Origin: Reinekea sp046710285
GTDB lineage: Bacteria > Pseudomonadota > Gammaproteobacteria > Pseudomonadales > Natronospirillaceae
DNA: 64,000 bases
NCBI RefSeq assembly: GCF_046710285.1
Contig: NZ_JBKEGY010000001.1
Coordinates: 248,001-312,000 of the forward strand
Direction of reading: 5' to 3'
Part shown: positions 27,429 to 34,803 of the stretch, piece after piece
Layout: every line of letters starts with the position of its first letter
Position numbering within the stretch: the stretch's first letter is position 1
Program-made: the position numbers and the translations under genes
Notes under the pieces: generated by a model
Seen by the model: only the letters and a program-made list of their open reading frames with translations
Database searches by the model: none
What the model was told of the DNA's origin: nothing

Positions 27429-28478
27429 ATGTCGATAACAGTAGAAGATTTTGGTCAATTACCGGATGGTCGATACGTTCGACGGTATCGGCTCACTAAC
27501 CGTCGAGGAACCATCGCCAGCTTTGTTGATTACGGCGCTGCGTGGATGGGCTTTCAACGACCTGAAGATACGGAAAGTCTTGTCTTAGGTTGTGATACGT
27601 TAGAAGCCCTGTTAAATCAAACGGCTTTTTTAGGGTCAACAGTCGGCCGTTATGCTAACCGAATTGCCAATGGGCAGTTTGAATTGGATGGTAAGCGACT
27701 GCAGGTTGATCAAAACGAAGGGCGTCATCATTTGCATGGCGGCGTAGAAAATTTCACACAAACACTGTGGACCGTTGAGGAACAGCAAGATATTCAGAAC
27801 GGAGTCATGATTCGATTTTCACACAACTCACCGTCAGGTAACGGTGGATTTCCGGGTAATGTGCAAGTTAGTGTCGACATTAGGTTGACCGACGACGACC
27901 GAGTCGAGTTTCGTTATCGTGCGAGTTCAGATACCAAGACCGTATTTGGCATGACAAACCATGTTTACTTTAACCTGGATGGCCGAACGGCAGGCTCGCT
28001 AGAGAACCATGAGTTCTGTATTCCTGCTCAAACCGTTGTGGATGTTGATGCGAATGCGATACCCAATGGGGAGCTAGTCGAGATTAAAAATACACCACTA
28101 GATTTGTTGAACTGGACCAACGTAGATGCGGTTTTGAGTCAAACCAACGACTCTCGCTTGCTTCGCGCAGGAGGTTTTGACCATTGCTTTTGTTACCCAA
28201 ATGACAACGTCTTGCGACAAGTTGCTTCAGCAAAATCTGAAATGTCGAATGTGCAATTAACCTGTTCGTCCAATCAGCCGGGGCTTCAGTTCTATTCGGG
28301 TAATTTTCTAGCGAATACACCCTATGGCACTAACGAGAACTATCAGAAATATGGAGGGTTTTGTTTTGAGCCTGGGCAGTGGCCGGATTCACCGAACCAA
28401 CCTACGTTTCCGAACAGTGTATTAGAGGAAGGTGAAGTCTATGACTCTGTTATAATCTATGAGTTTTCACCTTGTTAA
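27429..28478 (+). CDS. galM: Aldose 1-epimerase (galactose mutarotase family)
   Basis: A 349-residue mutarotase that interconverts alpha and beta anomers of hexoses or pentoses such as arabinose. Motifs are LGSTVGRYANRIANGQF (substrate arginine), HHLHGG (His of the active site), TNHVYFNLDG (second catalytic His) and the C-terminal FCFEPGQWPDSPNQP with its Glu base. CAGGAAAATAGT places the ribosome site before the ATG at 27429; the ATG at 27411 has none. It follows the ABC sugar operon after a terminator and is the last recognisable sugar gene before the AT-rich patch. Confidence 0.9.
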   Translation: MSITVEDFGQLPDGRYVRRYRLTNRRGTIASFVDYGAAWMGFQRPEDTESLVLGCDTLEALLNQTAFLGSTVGRYANRIANGQFELDGKRLQVDQNEGRHHLHGGVENFTQTLWTVEEQQDIQNGVMIRFSHNSPSGNGGFPGNVQVSVDIRLTDDDRVEFRYRASSDTKTVFGMTNHVYFNLDGRTAGSLENHEFCIPAQTVVDVDANAIPNGELVEIKNTPLDLLNWTNVDAVLSQTNDSRLLRAGGFDHCFCYPNDNVLRQVASAKSEMSNVQLTCSSNQPGLQFYSGNFLANTPYGTNENYQKYGGFCFEPGQWPDSPNQPTFPNSVLEEGEVYDSVIIYEFSPC

Positions 28479-28655
28479 TATTCATATTGTAGTGATAGAA
28501 TTTCAGATTGATTGAAATCAAGTTTGCGTGTAAATACTTATTTACAGTTTCATGCCAATGGCTTTAGGTGCCCACTATTGTAAATATGCCATCCTTATTA
28601 TCGGGAAAAGCTCATAGTCGACCCTTGCATAGACCGTCAAGTTAACGCTATATTT

Positions 28656-29243
28656 TTAATGCAGTAAGAGTGCAACCGCACATTGCAAAAGAAGGAATGC
28701 CAATATAATATTTATTGTTCGATAATATTTAAAATATGTGTGTTGTAATAACCCTCCGAAGAATATCCAAGTCATGGTGGCAATCGAACCTACTGTAGCA
28801 ATAATTATTTCAAAAAATAAAAGCATTCCCAGAGATGAGTAATAAGGTGTAACATATCCTGTTAGAGCAGTAATTCCAAATAGAAATATTTTTACATTAA
28901 CAATTTGAAGGATAAAGCCAATCCAAAAAGAGGGCTGTTTGTCAGATTTCTTATTGTCGGGTTTGCTAATTGCAACCCCATAGGCTAGCCATAAAATATA
29001 AATAACTCCTGCATATGTAAGTACACTCATAATTGGGTTTATTAAATTGTTTAATCCAAAAATAAACAAGGCGCATAAAGATTGTACAAAAAAATAACCG
29101 CAAAATATCCCGAAGTATAAAGGCTTTCCTTTTTTCCATCCATAATTAGTCATTGTATTTAATGCCAAAATATTACCCGGACCCGGTGTAAAAGCATTTA
29201 CTATTACGTATATACAAAATGATAATAATACTTGAATTCCCAT
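28656..29243 (-). CDS. LysE/RhtB-family exporter
   Basis: A 195-residue inner-membrane protein with about six hydrophobic helices. It begins MGIQVLLSFCIYVIVNAFTPG and carries the family motif FTPGPGNILALNTMTNYGWKK fragments near the N-terminus, as in LysE/RhtB amino-acid and metabolite exporters. The DNA is markedly AT-rich, with AAT/ATA/TTT codons, unlike the neighbouring sugar genes, so it was probably acquired. The ATG at 29243 is preferred over a TTG 6 codons earlier. It lies downstream of, and in the same direction as, the frameshifted LysR gene, which may have controlled it. Confidence 0.8.
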   Translation of the reverse strand: MGIQVLLSFCIYVIVNAFTPGPGNILALNTMTNYGWKKGKPLYFGIFCGYFFVQSLCALFIFGLNNLINPIMSVLTYAGVIYILWLAYGVAISKPDNKKSDKQPSFWIGFILQIVNVKIFLFGITALTGYVTPYYSSLGMLLFFEIIIATVGSIATMTWIFFGGLLQHTYFKYYRTINIILAFLLLQCAVALLLH

Positions 29244-29380
29244 ACCGCATTCACTCTTCAATATAAATAATTAACAGCAAAATTATAAGGGTATTTCTCA
29301 GTTATAGCATAATACTTAAAAATCATAACTCGGTATAACAGAAAGCTATAGCAGGGTGAGAGGGGGATACAAGTTTTTAT

Positions 29381-30285
29381 TTATAATTTCTGCTTAACAT
29401 TTTTTAAAGCATCCATATATATTTCACCAAGTTGCGATAACGTGACATCTTTGTGCTGAATAATTCCTACACGTATAAGTTCATCTACATTAAGAGGGGC
29501 AGCAATAATATCATCCCCATGAAGATACTTAGGAAAGATTCCCGAAGAAATGGTGTAACCGTTGAGTCCAATCATAAAATTTACAATGGCTGCCCTGTCA
29601 CTGACTTTAATGCTTTTTTCACACTTCTAGTGCTGAAGATTTCTTCTGAAAAATAAAAGGAATTGTACTCTCCTTGTTCAAAAGAAAGACAAGGATAGTC
29701 ATCTAATTCTTCCAGATCAATTGATTCTCTGTCAGCTAAAGGATGTCTTTTACTAATAAATACATGTGGTTGTGCAGTAAATAATTCTGAAAATACTAAA
29801 TCAGTTTCTCTCAAAAGTTTTAATAAAATAGATTCATTGTAATTACTTAAATATATAATTCCTAACTCGCTTCGTAAGTTTTTAACATCATCAATGATTT
29901 CATATGTCTTTGTTTCACGAAGTGTAAACTCGTACTCAGAAGATCCAAACTCTTTTACAAGTTCCACAAAAGCATTTGCTGCAAAAGTATAATGCTGAGT
30001 TGAAATAGAAAAATATTGTTTACCGGGTTTTTCACTTAAATATCTTTCTTCAAGCATGTTAAATTGCTGCAATACCTGTCTTGCATAACCCAGAAACTCG
30101 GCTCCTTTATTAGTAACAGTAACGCCTCGGTTCGTTCTAATGAATATAGTAATCTTAACATCCCTTTCCAATTCCTTAATTGCTGTCGATAGTCTTGGCT
30201 GGGAGATGAATAAACTTCTTGCTGCTTCATTCATGGACCCCTTACTTGCTACTTCTAATACATATTTTAATTGTTGCAAAGTCAA
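29381..30285 (-). pseudogene. LysR-family regulator, frameshifted in an A6 run
   Basis: The first frame (29581-30285) gives 234 residues beginning MTLQQLKYVLEVASKGSMNE with a full winged helix and most of the effector domain, then terminates. The second frame continues as KSIKVSDRAAIVNFMIGL and on to the C-terminus at 29381. The two join if one more base is present in the AAAAAA run (TTTTTT at 29614-29619 on the plus strand), giving about 300 residues, the family's normal length. The start is TTG at 30285, 8 bases after AAGGAGG, a Bacillota-like initiation signal. The DNA is AT-rich. This could be a true pseudogene, a phase-variable run or a sequencing error. Confidence 0.82.
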
Positions 30286-30770
30286 TTTGAACGCCTCCTT
30301 TTAAAAATTCCAATCATTAATTTAACAATAGCGGCATTTTACTAGATAGATGTTACCATTTTTATTTCAAGCACATTCAAATTTACGGGATCCTCTAGAA
30401 GTTTTTTCGTTAAATGGCACTTTTAGTGTGCAGCCTGTCGGAGTTGGACGAACATGTTGGGTGAGTTGTGATGACGTGGATTAATTAGAAATAATTTGCC
30501 TATAGGAGTCTTGCCTCAAATTTGGACTGGGAGAAGTGATCATAAGGTAACCATTCATACCGCCACGTAATTATATTTCATTAAGCGCCACGCTTACTTT
30601 TATCTCACATTCTGATCACGACGTGAGATTCACATGACCCAAACAACCATCATCAAACGCGTTTATCGATCTAGCCTCTCTTGCCGACGCCAACGGTCAA
30701 CAAAGTGCTGCCTGGCACATCACGCTCAAACTGTGCAATGGTACCAAACTCGTTTTGAGCCAAGCCTGAT
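30286..30770. other. Boundary of the AT-rich patch; degenerate coding remnant
   Basis: 485 bases without an intact gene. The AT-rich DNA ends near 30400. GGGATCCTCTAGA at 30387-30399, adjacent BamHI and XbaI words, matches the pUC-type polylinker order. From 30637 to 30771 one frame reads NAFIDLASLADANGQQSAAW and continues to LVLSQA before a stop, with no usable start codon (a TGA precedes it). It is probably a decayed gene fragment, whose family I do not recognise. Confidence 0.5.
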
Positions 30771-31265
30771 TTATATGTCGGCTTCCTTTGGCTGTAAATC
30801 GTACCGAATATTTACAATCTCCCAATGCTTGCTACCTTCTGGTGTGCGAACTGTTATTTCATCATCCATAGCTCTTCCTACGCAGGCTCTTGCCATCGGT
30901 GAGTCAACTGAAATGAATGCTTTGTTCCAATAAATTTCTTCTGGTCCAACAATTCGAAATTCAAGAGTATCGCTTTCCTCATTCCCGAGTTCGACCCATG
31001 CTCCAAAATAAGCTTTTCCTTCTTGTTGAGGGTCATAATCGACGACTTTTACATCGAAAAGGTATTTTCGTAAAAATCGAACACGGCGGTCAATTTCACG
31101 AAGCTTCCTCTTATTTGTGGTGTAGTCGGCATTTTCCGATCTGTCTCCAAGGCTTGCAGCCCAAGTGACTATTTTAGTAATTTCAGGGCGTTCTTTTCTC
31201 CAAAGGGTGTCCAGCTCATTTTGCAGCCGCTCGTAACCTTCTCTCGTGACTATTTTTGTTTTCAT
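30771..31265 (-). CDS. greB: Transcription elongation factor GreB
   Basis: A 164-residue Gre factor that stimulates cleavage of backtracked RNA by RNA polymerase. The coiled-coil tip and linker have ERPEITKIVTWAASLGDRSE and NADYTTNKRKLREIDRRVRF, specific for GreB; the acidic tip residues are the D and E in LGDRSENAD. The C-terminal domain includes PQQEGKAYFGAWVEL and SVDSPMARACVGR. Its ATG overlaps the stop of a 48-residue reading frame by ATGA, and AAGG lies a little upstream, so translation may be coupled to that leader, which starts in an IS3 remnant. The final eight residues differ from the usual short tail. Confidence 0.92.
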   Translation of the reverse strand: MKTKIVTREGYERLQNELDTLWRKERPEITKIVTWAASLGDRSENADYTTNKRKLREIDRRVRFLRKYLFDVKVVDYDPQQEGKAYFGAWVELGNEESDTLEFRIVGPEEIYWNKAFISVDSPMARACVGRAMDDEITVRTPEGSKHWEIVNIRYDLQPKEADI

Positions 31266-31408
31266 AAATATCTTAGTGCCTTTTCAAGAGCATCCGTTGT
31301 TGCTGCCTTAAATACCACTTCACCGATTTCATCGATCAGTTCACCATAGTCTGATCGCTTAACGGCTTCAATTTTAAACTCTTCTGTATAACGCTTACCT
31401 TTGCTCAT
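31262..31408 (-). CDS. 48-residue leader ORF: IS3 OrfA N-terminus fused to a different tail
   Basis: Reads MSKGKRYTEEFKIEAVK, the standard first 17 residues of an IS3-family OrfA, and then changes to RSDYGELIDEIGEVVF and on to ALRYL, which is not transposase. AGGAGTG lies 3-9 bases before the ATG, so it should be translated well. Its TGA overlaps the greB ATG (ATGA). It is either a translated by-product of an IS deletion or a small chimeric gene coupled to greB. The origin of the last 31 residues is unknown. Confidence 0.6.
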   Translation of the reverse strand: MSKGKRYTEEFKIEAVKRSDYGELIDEIGEVVFKAATTDALEKALRYL

Positions 31409-31472
31409 AAACACTCCTGTTTGAGCTACATTTTAACTCTCTTGAGTGTCTAGTAAAGTCTGGAAGTCCACA
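31358..31472 (-). mobile_element. IS3-family left-end remnant (about 115 bp)
   Basis: The segment has a plausible terminal repeat beginning TGTGGACTTCCAGACTTT on the minus strand, a leader of about 64 bases, a ribosome binding site and the first 17 codons of orfA; the rest of the element is gone. It differs from the IS3 element at 50.5 kb, whose OrfA starts MSKRMTESQIVAILKE. The exact IS end is inferred from the usual distance between terminal repeat and orfA. Confidence 0.55.
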
Positions 31473-31491
31473 AATAACTTATGAGCAATAG

Positions 31492-33147
31492 CTAGACATT
31501 TGAATCTGCAAACACCACCAACCTGCCGTGACGTTTTGCTTGATACATCGCTTGGTCACTGGCTGCCATAAGAGCTGCTTGAGTATTGCCGTTTGAGGGG
31601 TATAGCGCGCCTCCAATGCTGACCCCAATTTTGATTTCATGTCCTTCAATTATCATGGGCTCGTTTATTGAAAGGGCAATACGCTCTGCTGCAGCGCGAT
31701 ATTCATTTTCATTCGACATGCCGAATAATAGAACCGTAAATTCGTCGCCGCCTATTCTTGATACCGTATCCATTGATCGCACCAATGTTGCAATCTTTTC
31801 TGCAACGGTTTGAAGAACTGTATCGCCCACTGCATGCCCGTAACGGTCATTGATCGGCTTAAAGCCATCAAGGTCTATAAATAAACAGGCGAAAGTCTGA
31901 CCTTGGCGTTCAGCGGTCTTCAGCGCTACATCGAAACGGTCATTTAAAAGCAGTCTGTTAGGTACTCCGGTGAGTGAGTCATGACCTGCGTTGTAACGTA
32001 ATTTATCTTCTTTTCTACTCTTTTCACTAATATCACTCAAGATGAGCGAGTAATGGGTTTTAGCTGAGACTTGCTGTTGTACTTTTGTCATGGCAGCCCA
32101 AGTCACCTGAACTTGTCCTAGTGCATCGCGCAGCCATATCTCGCCTCGCCAATTGCCATTGGATTCAAGTGCTGGCCAGATGGTACGGGCAAATAACCCT
32201 TCCGAACGGCTGCTGAGTGTAATCTCATCGACTTGCCGACCTAGCCAAGCATCTTTATCTGCGTGAAGGTATCTTACGAAACCCTCGTTTATATCTTGTA
32301 TATAGCCGTCGGTATCGATTATTGCAATAGCTTCTTCGCTGTAACGAAAGACGGTTGACCAAAGTTCTAATTGTTCTGTTCGTTCGATTAAGTTGGTGAC
32401 ATCTTCAAATGACACAACGACCGCAGCCTTATCAGAGCTTGAGCTAACTGGACGTGAATTAATGGAGACCCAGCGGTGTTCTTTCCATTTAGGGTTCGTA
32501 ACATTGATGAGCACTTGGCTTGCCGGCTTATTTGTTGACAATGCTAAATCCCTAATAGACATTGCAGCTCCGTTTGGGTACCTGGTTTGCCACTGGGAGT
32601 CGCGTGCAGTTCTGTTTATTAATTCTTCTGCACTTAACCCCATTATTTTTAAAACTTGCGGGTTATACGTCTCTATTTGACCTTCAGAATCATAAACGAT
32701 GACACCTTCTTCAAGGCTATCGAAGATTGCCCGTGAAAGTGCTTCATTTTCAATAAGGGCATGTTCAAGCTCTCGTTGTGGCGTGACATCTCTCGAAGTA
32801 GTGAGTAATTCGTAAATATCGCCTTTATCGTTTTTCATTGGCTGAGTGAGGGTTTCAAGCCAGGTAAAGGTGCCGTCAGCTTTTCGCATCCGGTAACGAA
32901 CTAATATATTTCCTGCGCCTGTAACGGCAGGTATATGCGTATCATTGTGGATAGATTCAATATCATCGGGATGGAACAACGCGTATGGGCTTGTGCCTAA
33001 AAGCTCCTCTGGGGAGTAGCCGAGAATGAGTTTTACCGAAGGACTTATCCAAAGGTAATTGCCATCTGGCGCATGCAAGGCGACCATGTCAGTCATGTTT
33101 TCAGCAATGCGCTGGTAAAGGGTTTCGCTCGAATACTTAGATGACAT
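31492..33147 (-). CDS. PAS-PAS-PAS-GGDEF diguanylate cyclase
   Basis: A 551-residue soluble sensor. PAS domains lie at about residues 10-125 (SSETLYQRIAENMTDMVAL; SPSVKLILGYSPEELLG), 135-255 and 265-385. The GGDEF domain spans 390-545 with DSLTGVPNRLLLNDRF at its start and an intact RIGGDEFTVLLF (GGDEF at 465-469). An RxxD inhibitory site, RSMD, lies exactly five residues before it, so the enzyme should make c-di-GMP and be inhibited by product. No membrane segment is visible. It stands alone with its own promoter region upstream. Confidence 0.9.
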   Translation of the reverse strand: MSSKYSSETLYQRIAENMTDMVALHAPDGNYLWISPSVKLILGYSPEELLGTSPYALFHPDDIESIHNDTHIPAVTGAGNILVRYRMRKADGTFTWLETLTQPMKNDKGDIYELLTTSRDVTPQRELEHALIENEALSRAIFDSLEEGVIVYDSEGQIETYNPQVLKIMGLSAEELINRTARDSQWQTRYPNGAAMSIRDLALSTNKPASQVLINVTNPKWKEHRWVSINSRPVSSSSDKAAVVVSFEDVTNLIERTEQLELWSTVFRYSEEAIAIIDTDGYIQDINEGFVRYLHADKDAWLGRQVDEITLSSRSEGLFARTIWPALESNGNWRGEIWLRDALGQVQVTWAAMTKVQQQVSAKTHYSLILSDISEKSRKEDKLRYNAGHDSLTGVPNRLLLNDRFDVALKTAERQGQTFACLFIDLDGFKPINDRYGHAVGDTVLQTVAEKIATLVRSMDTVSRIGGDEFTVLLFGMSNENEYRAAAERIALSINEPMIIEGHEIKIGVSIGGALYPSNGNTQAALMAASDQAMYQAKRHGRLVVFADSNV

Positions 33148-33292
33148 TAATGACGGCCCAATAGTTAGTTAACTATAATTTTGCGATGCGTATTTGAAGT
33201 ATAGAAGAAAATCGGAAAACAACTAGTATTAGCAGGTTGAAATATAGCTAGGAGGATTGATGAATCGAGGAAGAAGCAAAAATGATTGCAAT

Positions 33293-33322
33293 TCTAGGAT
33301 GAGCGGTGCGACTCACCCTAGA
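33293..33322 (-). terminator. Hairpin downstream of the MHYT protein gene
   Basis: TCTAGGATGAG and CTCACCCTAGA form an 11-bp stem with one mismatch and an 8-base loop, starting 10 bases past the MHYT gene stop. Only a weak T-rich stretch follows on the minus strand. Confidence 0.5.
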
Positions 33323-33331
33323 TTTTAGGTG

Positions 33332-34600
33332 TTAAACTAAACTAGGTTTGGCGCCGCTGGTTCGCTTAGGTTGCTGGCGCAATTTTATAACCTGTGCTTG
33401 GCGAACTAGTAATCGAGCTAAGGTGCCCGATTGTGGAAAATGACTGTAGCCAAGGCCAAAACGCACGGGTAAATTCGCCAATTTACCACCGGAAGATCTA
33501 ATCAGCTGGTCAGACAGCATTTTGGCCGATTCTTCCAGGGTTGCTAGTCCAGTATCTGGCATCACTGCCACAAAACCGTTGGTATTGTATCGCGCCAAAT
33601 AAGTACCTTCGGGAATACATTGTTTAATATTACGAGCAAATTCTGTTGCATACTTTTGGGCAATCGCATCGCCATGAGTTTGCAATAGATTGCGGTAATC
33701 GCTGAGCTCTATATAAAAAAGGTCAAAGGGTTTAGCTGATTGGCCATTGCTGCCTTTTAAAAGTAGTTCTAGGTGTTTATCTAACGAGGCCCTATTAGGA
33801 AGGCCACTGCCTGCATCTAGAAACGCGAATTTCATGACGGCTTCTTCTTCGGCTGCTTTTTTACGTTTAGCACGCTCAATGGCTCGGTAATCTTCAAAGC
33901 CAATATAAACTAATAAAATTAAGAAAGCAGAGGCTGCGATAGCTGTCGGGATGCCCATCCAATTACCTCGCAGAGTGTTGTCTGCTGAGCACATAGCATC
34001 GACTAAAAAGGTGACAGCTGACATACCCGTGTAATGCATACCGCATACAGCAACGCCCATGACAAGCGCTGCGGACAGGCGCGCGCGTAAACTATAGCGG
34101 ACCGGGACGTGCTCTATGTTTCGGCAGATGACCAGAGCCGCAAACGAAGCAACAACAGCAATGACACCCGATAAAATAACTAAGGGTATATTATAAATAA
34201 TGCCAGGAGACATTTGCATCGCAATCATGCCGCTGTAGTGCATGGTGAATACGCCCATGCCCATAATAAAAGCACTTACCGCTAGCTGTAAAATAGTTAC
34301 TTTTTCAAGGGTAATGACCCACAGCCCTAATGCTGAAGCAATAAGCACAGCAACTAGAGAAAAGGCAGTCCAAGTGAAATTGAACGTCATATCAAAGTTG
34401 GTGTGGTAGGCACTCATACCTACAAAATGCATAGACCAAATACCTGCACCCAAGCAAAAAGCACCTGCAGCATAAGTAAATGACTTAACACCGGCGTTGG
34501 TTTTACGGGCGCGGATGCTGAAGTAAATTGCCGCAAAAGAGGCAATGACTGCGACTAAGTAAGAGGCCAATACGAGCGTAAGGTCGTAAGTATCGGTCAT
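33332..34600 (-). CDS. MHYT sensor protein with degenerate GGDEF domain
   Basis: A 422-residue membrane protein. The seven-helix MHYT domain (residues about 10-235) has three His-containing repeats, SMHFVGM, TMHYSGM and GMHYTGM, proposed to bind copper and sense a diatomic gas or redox state. The C-terminal GGDEF-like domain begins DAGSGLPNRASLDKHL, but the active-site motif is replaced by ARYNTNGFVAV, so cyclase activity is unlikely; it may bind a nucleotide or a partner. It lies upstream of an active PAS-GGDEF gene in the same orientation, though they are 184 bases apart. Confidence 0.88.
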   Translation of the reverse strand: MTDTYDLTLVLASYLVAVIASFAAIYFSIRARKTNAGVKSFTYAAGAFCLGAGIWSMHFVGMSAYHTNFDMTFNFTWTAFSLVAVLIASALGLWVITLEKVTILQLAVSAFIMGMGVFTMHYSGMIAMQMSPGIIYNIPLVILSGVIAVVASFAALVICRNIEHVPVRYSLRARLSAALVMGVAVCGMHYTGMSAVTFLVDAMCSADNTLRGNWMGIPTAIAASAFLILLVYIGFEDYRAIERAKRKKAAEEEAVMKFAFLDAGSGLPNRASLDKHLELLLKGSNGQSAKPFDLFYIELSDYRNLLQTHGDAIAQKYATEFARNIKQCIPEGTYLARYNTNGFVAVMPDTGLATLEESAKMLSDQLIRSSGGKLANLPVRFGLGYSHFPQSGTLARLLVRQAQVIKLRQQPKRTSGAKPSLV

Positions 34601-34803
34601 GAAGTTTCCTTTAGTTTTTCAATTGATTTGGACTGTAGAAAACTCCGCAGCCCAGTTAATAAGGGGCGCGGAAAGTACAGGTTTTCAGGGTTTATGTCTA
34701 TGCGTATCTACCTATTAAGTTTATAGCTATACACAATGATGCTTGGCTGACATATTTCTGACGTAGGTCTAATTTAAGGAGGGGTAATATTAGGCAGGCT
34801 AAG

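Noticed and set aside
30634..30933. 99-codon frame beginning MTQTTIIKRVYRSS
   Set aside because: Most of it runs antisense through the end of greB; only the first part may be a decayed gene read in another frame.
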